NCBI GenBank assembly: GCA_016870425.1
Contig: VGBQ01000078.1
Span: forward strand, 1 to 10,821
DNA from: Actinomycetota bacterium
GTDB lineage: Bacteria; Actinomycetota; Actinomycetes; S36-B12
Reading direction: 5' to 3'
DNA: 10,821 nucleotides
The translations under genes were made by a program, and so were the position numbers. Under the pieces are notes generated by a model. The model had not been told where the DNA came from and ran no database searches. It worked only from the letters and a program-made list of their open reading frames with translations. Below are positions 5,076 through 10,821 of the stretch, piece by piece; the first letter of the stretch is position 1; the number at the start of each line of letters is the position of its first letter.

Positions 5076-6959
5076 GTGAGTCATCCCCTCGATCCGCTGT
5101 CGGCCGACGAGCTCGAGAACGTGTGCGAGTCGTTGCGCAACGCGGGCCTCCTCCAAGGCGCGCGGCTTCTGTCGATGCTCCAACTCGAGGAGCCGACCAA
5201 GGCCGCCCTTCGCGCTTGGCGGCCGGGCGATCCGCTCGCGCGCATGGCTCGGGCGACTCTCTGGGATGGCACTGAGCAACTCGTGCGCATCGCCCTGGTC
5301 GAGGTCGGCGGCGGGGTCCGCGACGTGCGAGACGCACCGGGTGTATTCCCGTCAGTGCTCGCCTTGGACTGCGACCGGGCGAGAGAAGCCGTGCGCCGCG
5401 ATGAGCGGCTTATCGCGGCACTCGCCCGGCGCGGCATCACCGACATCGACCTGGTGCACATCGAGGCCTGGTCATTCGGGTCGGCGGTGCCCGCGGGCAT
5501 CGATGCCGAGCGCCGCCTGGTGTGGACCCCGATGTGGCTGCGCCCGGAGCCCGATTCCAACGTCTATGCACACCCGATCGAGGGCCTACGCACCATCGTC
5601 GACCTCGACTCCTGCGAGGTGCTGCTCGTCGAGGATGACGGCGACTCCCCGCCCATCCCCATGACACCGGGTCCCTACCGGGCCGACCAGACCCGCGCGG
5701 AGGTGCGTTTGCGCGACCTCGCCATCGTGCAGGCCGATGGCCCGTCCTTCTCCGTCGATGGATGGGCGGTGTCGTGGGAGCGCTGGCGATTGCGCATCGG
5801 CTTCGACCAGCGCGAGGGCCTCGTCCTCCACGATGTGCGCTTCGTCGACGACGGCCGCGAGCGCCAGATCGCTCACCGCATGTCGATCGCCGAGCTGGTG
5901 ATTCCCTACGGTGATCGCGCGCCTGGCGCGCAGCGCAAGCAGGCCTTCGACACCGGAGAATTCAGCCTCGGCATTTTCACCAACTCCCTGGCCCTGGGCT
6001 GTGACTGCCTCGGCGAAATCGTCTATCTAGACGTGGCGGTGGCCGATGCTCTCGGCAACGTCCAGGTGATCCCCCAGGCGATCTGCATGCACGAGGAGGA
6101 CCACGGAATCCTGTGGAAGCACACCGACCAGACCGGTCATGTCGAGGTCCGGCGCTCACGTCGATTCGTCGTGTCGTCGATCGTCACCGTCAACAACTAC
6201 GAGTACGGCTACTTCTGGTACCTCTACCAGGACGGCTCCATCGAGTTTGAAGCCAAGCTCACCGGGATCGTGCTGACCACCGCCGGAGTCCCTGGCGCCC
6301 CCTCGCCGTCAGCCACCGAGATCGAGCAAGGCCTGCTCGCGCCCTACCACCAGCACATCTTCTGCGCGCGCCTCGATCTCGACATCGACGGCGTGCCCAA
6401 CTCGCTGCTCGAGGTGGAGTCCGAGCCGCTCCCCGCCGGGCCGCTCAACCCCGAGGGCTCCTCCTACACGACACGCCAGACCGTGCTGGCCCGTGAGTCG
6501 GACGCCCAGCGGGAGGTCAACCCCTTCACCAGCCGCTACTGGAAAGTGGTTAACGCCGATCCCCGCGGTCACCTCGGTGGTCCCGTCGCCTACAAACTCG
6601 TGCCCGGCGCCGTCACCTGGCCGATGGCTTCGCCCGAATCCGTGATCGGTCGACGCGCGGCGTTCATGTATCACCACCTCTGGGCCACGCCGAACCGCAG
6701 AGATGAGCGCTATCCCGCGGGAGAGTTCCCCTACCAGCACCCGGGAGGGGCGGGCCTGCCGGAGTGGACAGCGGCGGACCGCTCTCTCGAGGATGTCGAC
6801 CTGGTCCTGTGGCATGTGTTCGGCACCAATCACATCCCGCGCTCGGAGGACTGGCCGGTGATGTCCGTGGAGCGCACCGGCTTCATGCTCAAGCCGGTGG
6901 GCTTCTTCCGACGCAATCCCGGCATCGACGTCGCTCCGCCCAGCGGCCACTGCCACTGA
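5076..6959 (+). CDS. Copper-containing primary amine oxidase (TPQ cofactor)
   Basis: A 627-residue quinoprotein that oxidises a primary amine to an aldehyde with release of ammonia and hydrogen peroxide. The cofactor topaquinone forms from Tyr375 in the NYEY motif (374-377). The catalytic base is Asp292 in FDTGEFSLG (291-299), and the copper ligands are His425 and His427 (HQH) and His586 (GTNHIPRSEDWPVM). All required residues are present and the length is close to the Arthrobacter enzyme. The two small N-terminal domains (about 1-210) and the large C-terminal beta-sandwich (about 225-627) are recognisable. No signal peptide is visible, so it is probably cytoplasmic. The GTG start is chosen from the TAGGCT hexamer six bases upstream and the family-like opening. 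It follows an aldehyde dehydrogenase gene by 39 bp and converges with a GlcG/HbpS-family gene, with stop codons six bases apart. The amine substrate (for example phenylethylamine, tyramine or histamine) cannot be predicted. Confidence 0.94.
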   Translation: MSHPLDPLSADELENVCESLRNAGLLQGARLLSMLQLEEPTKAALRAWRPGDPLARMARATLWDGTEQLVRIALVEVGGGVRDVRDAPGVFPSVLALDCDRAREAVRRDERLIAALARRGITDIDLVHIEAWSFGSAVPAGIDAERRLVWTPMWLRPEPDSNVYAHPIEGLRTIVDLDSCEVLLVEDDGDSPPIPMTPGPYRADQTRAEVRLRDLAIVQADGPSFSVDGWAVSWERWRLRIGFDQREGLVLHDVRFVDDGRERQIAHRMSIAELVIPYGDRAPGAQRKQAFDTGEFSLGIFTNSLALGCDCLGEIVYLDVAVADALGNVQVIPQAICMHEEDHGILWKHTDQTGHVEVRRSRRFVVSSIVTVNNYEYGYFWYLYQDGSIEFEAKLTGIVLTTAGVPGAPSPSATEIEQGLLAPYHQHIFCARLDLDIDGVPNSLLEVESEPLPAGPLNPEGSSYTTRQTVLARESDAQREVNPFTSRYWKVVNADPRGHLGGPVAYKLVPGAVTWPMASPESVIGRRAAFMYHHLWATPNRRDERYPAGEFPYQHPGGAGLPEWTAADRSLEDVDLVLWHVFGTNHIPRSEDWPVMSVERTGFMLKPVGFFRRNPGIDVAPPSGHCH

Positions 6960-6965
6960 CGTGCC

Positions 6966-7433
6966 CTAGCCGGCCAGACGATGAAACTCCTCGGCGGCCT
7001 CCTGGGCGACCGCATCATCGTCGAGTCCATCGACGCAGCCCGCGGCGCCGATCGCCCCGACCACGGTGGAACCGACCACGAGTGGGACCCCACCCATGAG
7101 GAACAGCGACCGGGGGATAAAGGGAAGTTGGCTGTTGTCCTGGTGGCCCTGCTGGATCGTGGCGAACGCCTCGCGAGTCGAAGTGCGCAAGTTGAGCGCG
7201 GTCCACGCCTTCTGGATGGCACCCTCCACGAATTGCTCGGTCGCGCCGTCGGTGCGCAGCAGCACCAGCAGAAGGCCCGCCCGGTCCACAACAGCCACGG
7301 CCACATCGCAGTTGCGTCCGCGACCCGCGCGGACACCCGCCTGGGCGACGCCCAGGGCCGCTTCTGCGCTGATGGATGTCGTGGTCACCAACGCGGGCGA
7401 TTGGGAGGAATTCGGCGCAACGGCGTCGGTCAT
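6966..7433 (-). CDS. GlcG/HbpS-family (DUF336, haem-degrading domain) protein
   Basis: A 155-residue single-domain protein. The family includes GlcG of glycolate operons and the Streptomyces haem-binding HbpS; the activity of most members is unknown. The match rests on CDVAVAVVDRAGLLLVLLR (residues 42-60), the central helix with GAIQKAWTALNLRTST (71-86), and GGVPLVVGSTVVGAIGAAG (114-132) followed by an acidic DGLDDD and a closing helix; the usual family text is IGAIGVSG. There is no signal peptide, so unlike secreted HbpS it should be cytosolic. The start is the ATG at 7431-7433, supported by GGAGGAAGGG just upstream (GGAGG ten and AAGGG five bases away); an upstream in-frame ATG lacks support. 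It converges with the amine oxidase, which may be coincidence or may reflect a shared metabolic role. Confidence 0.82.
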   Translation of the reverse strand: MTDAVAPNSSQSPALVTTTSISAEAALGVAQAGVRAGRGRNCDVAVAVVDRAGLLLVLLRTDGATEQFVEGAIQKAWTALNLRTSTREAFATIQQGHQDNSQLPFIPRSLFLMGGVPLVVGSTVVGAIGAAGCVDGLDDDAVAQEAAEEFHRLAG

Positions 7434-7438
7434 GGGAT

Positions 7439-7448
7439 CCCTTCCTCC
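7439..7448 (-). promoter_or_regulatory. Ribosome-binding site GGAGGAAGGG of the GlcG/HbpS gene
   Basis: On the minus strand the purine-rich GGAGGAAGGG lies five bases before the ATG at 7433 and selects that start. Upstream, TAGGAT (minus strand, 7510-7515) is a possible -10, giving a leader of about 70 bases; no matching -35 is apparent. Confidence 0.6.
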
Positions 7449-7530
7449 GTGGCCAGGCGCGGCCAACGCCCGACAAGTCTCTTCGGCGCGGAGATATCCT
7501 GCGAGTCGATCCTAGGGCGTCCGTATGCAG

Positions 7531-7562
7531 CGACCGTGGGTCGTCCCCCTGTCGCCGGCGAC
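7531..7562 (-). terminator. Tandem palindromes downstream of the polymerase gene
   Basis: GTCGCCGGCGAC (7551-7562) is a perfect 12-bp palindrome immediately after the stop codon, and CGACC-GTG-GGTCG (7531-7543) forms a 5-bp hairpin just beyond. Read on the minus strand they could end polymerase transcription. No U-run follows. The arrangement could equally hold a regulator site for the GlcG/HbpS gene. Confidence 0.3.
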
Positions 7563-7563
7563 A

Positions 7564-8616
7564 TCAACGCGGATGCGTCTCCCGCGCCCGACGGCTCGGC
7601 TGCACCCGGGGAGGCTCCCCCGGCATCTTGGGATAGTCCGGCGGAAAGGGCATCTCGCCCAGCCCTCGCTCCTCGATGTCCTCGCGCCACAGGTCCAGCA
7701 GGGGCCCGATGTCCCAGCGCCGCCGGCCAAGGGACGCCCAGGCATTGCCATGAGCGGCGAGGTGTCCGGGCACGGTGTGCAGCGTGAAGTCGGCGGGGTT
7801 GATGGCCCCGACGTCTGACCATTCCAGGGGCATGGACACGGGCGCACCGGGGCGCGCACGCACCGACCACGCCGAGGCCATCGTACGATCGCGTGCCATC
7901 TGGTTGTAGTCCACGAACACTCGCGCCCCGCGCTCCTCCTTCCACCACGCCGTCGTGACCAGATCGGGCAGCTGTCGCTCCAATGCCCGCCCAAGCGCGA
8001 TCGCTGCGTGCCGCACGTCAAGGAATTCCCCATGGGGCTCGATGGCCACGAAGACGTGCAATCCGCGACCCCCGCTGGTCTTCACATAGGGCTCGGCGCC
8101 CAGATCGCGCAGCATGGCCGCCAGGACCTGGGCAGCCTCCACCGCATCGGTGAAGTCACGTCCCTCCTGAGGATCAAGATCAACGCGCAACTCATCGGGG
8201 CGGTCGACGTCGACACGCGTCACCGGCCAGGGATGGAAGGTCACCGTGCCGAGATTGGCCGCCCAGATGAGCGTCGCAGCGTTAGCCGGGCAGACCTGCT
8301 CCGCGGTGCGCCCCGACGGGAAGGTGACCCGGACGTGGTTGACGAAGTCGGGCACGGACTTGGGCAGGTGCTTGTTGTAGAAGGACTCACGGCGTTCCCC
8401 ATCGACGACGACTCCGTCCGGGAATCGCTGCAGAGTGGTCGGTCGGTCGCGGACGGCTTCAAGGAGCGCGTCGGCAACGGACAGGTAATAGGCGACGAGA
8501 TCGGCCTTGGTGACCACGCCCGTGGAGTCACGCCACAGCGGACGCTCGGGGCTGGAGAGGCGCACGGCAGTGCCGTCGACGTCGACCTCTCTGGGGGCGC
8601 CGTACTCACCGGGCAT
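7564..8616 (-). CDS. End-joining DNA polymerase/primase (LigD-Pol / PrimPol-C type)
   Basis: A 350-residue stand-alone archaeo-eukaryotic-primase-type polymerase related to the Pol domain of LigD and to mycobacterial PolD/Prim-PolC. These fill gaps, add nucleotides or ribonucleotides and pair broken ends during non-homologous end joining or short-patch repair. Catalytic metal ligands are Asp146 and Asp148 in RVDLDPQ and Asp236 in VFVDYNQMARDRT. KTSGGRGLHVFV (179-190) carries the conserved His187 of the nucleotide pocket. The block VCPANAATLIWAANLGTV (108-125) is also typical. There is no ligase or phosphoesterase domain. The start ATG lies five bases after TAACCT, suggesting a leaderless mRNA. 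It is divergent from a small membrane-protein gene across only 35 bp. The likely ligation partner, LigC, is encoded at 1551-2642; no Ku gene is present in the window. Confidence 0.92.
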   Translation of the reverse strand: MPGEYGAPREVDVDGTAVRLSSPERPLWRDSTGVVTKADLVAYYLSVADALLEAVRDRPTTLQRFPDGVVVDGERRESFYNKHLPKSVPDFVNHVRVTFPSGRTAEQVCPANAATLIWAANLGTVTFHPWPVTRVDVDRPDELRVDLDPQEGRDFTDAVEAAQVLAAMLRDLGAEPYVKTSGGRGLHVFVAIEPHGEFLDVRHAAIALGRALERQLPDLVTTAWWKEERGARVFVDYNQMARDRTMASAWSVRARPGAPVSMPLEWSDVGAINPADFTLHTVPGHLAAHGNAWASLGRRRWDIGPLLDLWREDIEERGLGEMPFPPDYPKMPGEPPRVQPSRRARETHPR

Positions 8617-8621
8617 GCCGC

Positions 8622-8627
8622 AGGTTA
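8622..8627 (-). promoter_or_regulatory. Candidate -10 hexamer (TAACCT) of the polymerase gene
   Basis: TAACCT fits TANNNT and ends five bases before the ATG at 8616, so the start codon would lie at or near the 5' end of the mRNA. No Shine-Dalgarno is present. The hexamer is separated by 12 bp from the opposing one at 8640-8645. Confidence 0.45.
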
Positions 8628-8639
8628 GCGCGAGGCCGA

Positions 8640-8645
8640 TAGGGT
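8640..8645 (+). promoter_or_regulatory. Candidate -10 hexamer (TAGGGT) of the small membrane-protein/BrkB pair
   Basis: TAGGGT followed by six bases and GTG at 8652 repeats the leaderless layout seen for the amine oxidase. It lies back to back with the polymerase -10, so polymerase binding at one promoter should cover the other. Confidence 0.45.
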
Positions 8646-8651
8646 GCCGTC

Positions 8652-8939
8652 GTGTCCGTCACTGTCATCGTCTTCGTGATCCTCGGCATCTTCCTGGCCC
8701 TCTTCGGCATCGCCTTCGCGCTCTACGGCATGTCCAGCGAGAAGGCCTACTGGTTCCAGCGTGACCCCCAGGGCAACCCCTCCAGGGAAGCGACCCCCTT
8801 CCGCAAGGTCTACACCCATGCCTTCGCCATCGCGGTGAGCGATGAGCGGGCGCCCTTGCGCATTGCTGCCATCGGCGTGGTGCTCGTGTATTTCGCCATC
8901 GCAAGCCTTGTGATCGCCGGCATCGCTGCAATCGTGTGA
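8652..8939 (+). CDS. Small two-helix membrane protein of unknown function
   Basis: A 95-residue protein with two hydrophobic helices (about residues 3-26 and 69-94) joined by a polar loop containing EKAYWFQRDPQGNPSRE and a positively charged segment. I do not recognise the family. Hairpin topology with the loop inside is suggested by the loop's basic residues, but this is inference. The start is the GTG at 8652, chosen because TAGGGT precedes it by six bases and the reading is hydrophobic from the start. Its stop is separated by one base from the ATG of the BrkB-family gene, so the two are very probably cotranscribed and translationally coupled, which suggests a shared envelope role. Confidence 0.75.
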   Translation: MSVTVIVFVILGIFLALFGIAFALYGMSSEKAYWFQRDPQGNPSREATPFRKVYTHAFAIAVSDERAPLRIAAIGVVLVYFAIASLVIAGIAAIV

Positions 8940-8940
8940 C

Positions 8941-9849
8941 ATGTCAGCGGTGATCGAGCGCGTGCAGCGCTTCGTGCGCCAGCGACCCCGCCTCGCCAAG
9001 GTCTATGCGATTGCTGTCGATGTCGTGCGGGCACAGTCGGTGGAGCGCATCAGCCTGTCTGCTGCCGCCGTGGCCTTCTGGACGGCCATCGCGATCACCC
9101 CCGGCTTCATCGCGGTCGCCATCATCTTCGGGCGACTCGTGGATCCCACCGTCCTCAATGAGGCCGTGGAGTCAATTCGAGCGGCGGCACCTGACTCCCT
9201 GGGATCACTTCTCGCGACGCAGTTGAAGTCCGCCTCGCAGGCGAGCACCAGCCAGGTCTCGTGGGGCCTGGCGATCTCGCTGGTGACCGTGCTCTGGGCC
9301 GTGTCCACCGGCATCTACACCTTCCAGCGCGCCGTACGCATCGCCTATGGGCTCAACCCGCAGGACTACGTGAGGGCGCGGGCGTGGGCCTACCTGGGCA
9401 GCGTCGTCACGATCCTGGTCCTGGGGATCCTCCTGCTGGCCGCGGGGGCCGGAGCCGCCTGGGCCTCCACGCTCGACGAGCCGTGGCGGGCGCTGGCCTT
9501 TGCCGTGGAGACTCTCCTGGCGCTGGTTCTGGGCACCGGGGTGCTCGTCGCGCTGTTTCGCGCATCAGCCGATCGTCAGGCTCCGCGCCTGAACTGGCCG
9601 GGGGCGGCCTTCGGAGCGGTGGGCAGCTTCGCCGTCGTGATCGGCTTCGGGATCTACCTGCGGTTCGCGACGAGCTACCAGGCCATCTACGGCACGCTCG
9701 CCAGCACCGTGATCCTGAGCATCGTGCTCTACATCTCCGCCTACGTCATCCTTATCGGCGCGATCGGCAATGCCGCGATTAGTCGCTCCCTGGATCCGGG
9801 CCGGGGCGCCGTCGATCAGCCTTCGCGAAGCAGCAAGTCGCCCGCGTAG
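8941..9849 (+). CDS. YihY/BrkB-family (UPF0761) inner-membrane protein
   Basis: A 302-residue polytopic membrane protein with about six predicted helices (near residues 38-66, 107-130, 147-174, 184-206, 219-241 and 247-280). Family landmarks are the first-helix SLSAAAVAFWTAIAITPGF (38-56), NWPGAAFGAVGSF (218-230) in the fifth helix, and YGTLASTVILSIVLYISAY (250-268). Members are widespread; the name came from Bordetella BrkB, but tRNA-processing and virulence claims for the family are not secure, and function is best called unknown. A polar, proline- and serine-rich tail follows residue 282. Translation is probably coupled to the preceding small membrane protein (one-base gap). The last 34 bp overlap the convergent PPK2 gene, so part of the tail is antisense to that enzyme's C-terminus. 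Confidence 0.9.
   Translation: MSAVIERVQRFVRQRPRLAKVYAIAVDVVRAQSVERISLSAAAVAFWTAIAITPGFIAVAIIFGRLVDPTVLNEAVESIRAAAPDSLGSLLATQLKSASQASTSQVSWGLAISLVTVLWAVSTGIYTFQRAVRIAYGLNPQDYVRARAWAYLGSVVTILVLGILLLAAGAGAAWASTLDEPWRALAFAVETLLALVLGTGVLVALFRASADRQAPRLNWPGAAFGAVGSFAVVIGFGIYLRFATSYQAIYGTLASTVILSIVLYISAYVILIGAIGNAAISRSLDPGRGAVDQPSRSSKSPA
9816..9849. other. Convergent 3' overlap of BrkB and PPK2 genes
   Basis: The two stop codons cross, leaving 34 bp coding on both strands. A perfect 10-bp palindrome, CTTCGCGAAG (9821-9830), lies inside the overlap. No separate terminator for either gene is visible, so the transcripts are expected to overlap at their 3' ends. Confidence 0.8.
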
Positions 9850-10634
9850 TCCGGCACGTAGCGGGTGACGTCACGCGGGGGCCGCTCATAGCCGTGCCCA
9901 TCGGGCCGCTCCGGCAGGACCAGCGGCGGCCGGGTGACAGGTGCGTAGGGAATGGTCGAGAGCAGGTGGTGGATCATGTTGATCCGGGCCCTGCGCTTGT
10001 CGTCAGCCTCGACGTCGAACCACGGAGACTCCGTCGTGTCGGTGTGCACCATCATCTCGTCCTTGGCACGCGAGTAGTCCTCCCATCGCGTGATGGACTC
10101 CAGATCCATGGGCGAGAGCTTCCACTGGCGCATCGGGTCGTTGAGTCGCGAGGCGAAGCGCTTCTCCTGCTCGTGGTTGCTCACGCTGAACCAGTACTTG
10201 CGCAGATAGATCCCATCCTCGATGAGCATGCGCTCGAAGATCGGCGCCTGACGCAGGAAGAGGCGGTACTCCTCTGCCGAGCAAAAGCCCATCACTCGCT
10301 CGACACCGGCCCGGTTGTACCAGGACCGGTCGAAGAGCACGATCTCCCCGGCCGCAGGCAACTGCTCGACGTAGCGCTGGAAGTACCACTGCGTGCGCTG
10401 CCGCTCCGTCGGGGTGGGCAGCGCCGCGATGCGTGCCATGCGCGGGTTGAGGTACTCCGTCACGCGCTTGATGGTCGAGCCCTTGCCCGCGGCATCGCGA
10501 CCCTCGAAGACGACAACGATGCGGGCCCCGGTGGCCTTGACCCACTCCTGCATCGTGACGAGCTCGCCCTGGAGCTCATAGAGCGTCCGCTCATAGAACT
10601 CCCGCGGCAGCTTCCTGGCCTTGGCTGTGGTCAT
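9816..10634 (-). CDS. ppk2: Polyphosphate kinase 2 (PPK2 family)
   Basis: A 272-residue P-loop kinase that transfers phosphate between polyphosphate and nucleotides, usually making GTP/ATP from the diphosphates. Walker A is EGRDAAGKGSTIKR (residues 44-57, Lys51), and the second signature is LFDRSWYNRAGVERVMGFC (100-118, Asp102). The lid region YLRKYWFSVSNHEQEKRF (143-160) and DPMRQWKLSPMDLES (166-180) are also characteristic. It is a single-domain enzyme of about class I length; preference for ADP, GDP or AMP cannot be read with certainty. The ATG at 10632-10634 follows TTTGAT by six bases and no Shine-Dalgarno is seen, so it may be leaderless. The upstream minus-strand gene ends 30 bp before it; its 3' end overlaps the BrkB gene by 34 bp. 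Confidence 0.94.
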   Translation of the reverse strand: MTTAKARKLPREFYERTLYELQGELVTMQEWVKATGARIVVVFEGRDAAGKGSTIKRVTEYLNPRMARIAALPTPTERQRTQWYFQRYVEQLPAAGEIVLFDRSWYNRAGVERVMGFCSAEEYRLFLRQAPIFERMLIEDGIYLRKYWFSVSNHEQEKRFASRLNDPMRQWKLSPMDLESITRWEDYSRAKDEMMVHTDTTESPWFDVEADDKRRARINMIHHLLSTIPYAPVTRPPLVLPERPDGHGYERPPRDVTRYVPDYAGDLLLREG

Positions 10635-10640
10635 GAGCCC

Positions 10641-10646
10641 ATCAAA
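10641..10646 (-). promoter_or_regulatory. Candidate -10 hexamer (TTTGAT) of the PPK2 gene
   Basis: TTTGAT matches four of six bases of TATAAT and is followed by six bases and then ATG at 10634. It lacks the conserved second A, so it is weaker than the TAGGNT examples. Its -35 would fall at the end of the upstream oxidoreductase-like gene. Confidence 0.35.
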
Positions 10647-10664
10647 GCACCGTTCATCCGGGCG

Positions 10665-10821
10665 TTACGGCGACTCCGGCATCCCCGCGCGAGCGGACCT
10701 CAGGGCCGCATCAAAGACCCGGTGCGCCAGCAACGCCTCGGCGGGAGTGGCCGTCCCGAAGCGCCCCTGGAGGTCACCGGCGCGCTCAGCCAGATAGGAG
10801 GCCCACATCTGGAGCAGGGCG
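10665..10821 (-). CDS. Partial oxidoreductase, probably Gfo/Idh/MocA family, C-terminus only
   Basis: The last 51 codons of a minus-strand gene that begins beyond the right edge; the stop is TAA at 10665-10667. The visible helices contain FGTATPAEALLAHRVFDAAL followed by RSARAGMPESP. The pattern of Thr-Pro-x-x-Ala-Leu, then His, then a long helix and a terminal Ser-Ala-x-x-Gly resembles the C-terminal helix of Gfo/Idh/MocA-type sugar or inositol dehydrogenases. That is a judgement from a short fragment, with no catalytic or NAD-binding part visible, so the family is tentative. It precedes the PPK2 gene by 30 bp on the same strand and may be cotranscribed with it. Confidence 0.55.
   Translation of the reverse strand, partial: ALLQMWASYLAERAGDLQGRFGTATPAEALLAHRVFDAALRSARAGMPESP

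Noticed and set aside
3897..5279. 460-codon open frame antisense to the aldehyde dehydrogenase and the start of the amine oxidase
   Set aside because: The sense strand encodes complete, motif-bearing enzymes. The antisense product has no domain and low-complexity Arg/Gly/His composition typical of high-GC antisense frames.
6981..7787. 268-codon plus-strand frame across the GlcG/HbpS gene
   Set aside because: It crosses the GlcG/HbpS gene, the intergenic hairpins and the end of the polymerase gene, all better explained on the minus strand.
1..10821. CRISPR array, tRNA/rRNA, insertion sequence, prophage or toxin-antitoxin genes
   Set aside because: I looked for regularly spaced repeats, tRNA-like ends, transposase or integrase motifs and small toxin pairs and saw none that I could support by eye.

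Overview
The window is high-GC, gene-dense actinobacterial DNA. I infer Actinomycetota from the strong G/C bias at third codon positions, frequent GTG starts, an actinobacterial LigC-type ligase, a stand-alone end-joining polymerase/primase, and several start codons lying 5-7 nt after a -10-like hexamer (apparently leaderless mRNAs). I cannot name a genus. It looks like chromosomal housekeeping and accessory metabolism. I see no transposase, integrase, phage gene, tRNA, rRNA or CRISPR array, and no gene-free stretch longer than about 165 bases.

Layout, left to right. Positions 1-1499, minus strand: an apparent operon zapE (AFG1-like ATPase), a GlsB/YeaQ/YmgE-type small membrane protein, then a membrane protein cut by the window edge; the gaps are only 7 and 2 bp. 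Positions 1551-2642, plus: ATP-dependent DNA ligase (LigC type), divergent from zapE across 51 bp. Positions 2807-3496, plus: secreted alanine-rich helical protein with a His/Gly-rich N-terminus, followed by a strong hairpin. Positions 3600-5036 and 5076-6959, plus: an aldehyde dehydrogenase and a copper/TPQ amine oxidase, which could together turn a primary amine into the aldehyde and then the acid. Positions 6966-7433, minus: a GlcG/HbpS-family protein, convergent with the oxidase. Positions 7564-8616, minus: LigD-Pol/PrimPol-C-type polymerase. Positions 8652-8939 and 8941-9849, plus: a small two-helix membrane protein and a YihY/BrkB membrane protein, tightly coupled. Positions 9816-10634, minus: PPK2 polyphosphate kinase, its 3' end overlapping BrkB. 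Positions 10665-10821, minus: C-terminal end of a probable Gfo/Idh/MocA-type oxidoreductase.

Two functional themes stand out. The first is DNA end repair: ligase and polymerase, which are often neighbours in actinobacteria, are here about 4.9 kb apart on opposite strands, with the amine-oxidation genes and others between them and no Ku gene in view. The second is amine oxidation: ALDH and copper amine oxidase, with a GlcG/HbpS protein next door.

I did not find a convincing wholly new system. The observations most worth checking are the shared leaderless architecture, a 7-bp dyad whose arms fall at the -35 and -10 positions of the amine-oxidase promoter, a C7 tract whose one-base contraction would fuse zapE to the downstream membrane-protein gene, and the His/Gly-rich secreted protein upstream of the copper enzyme.
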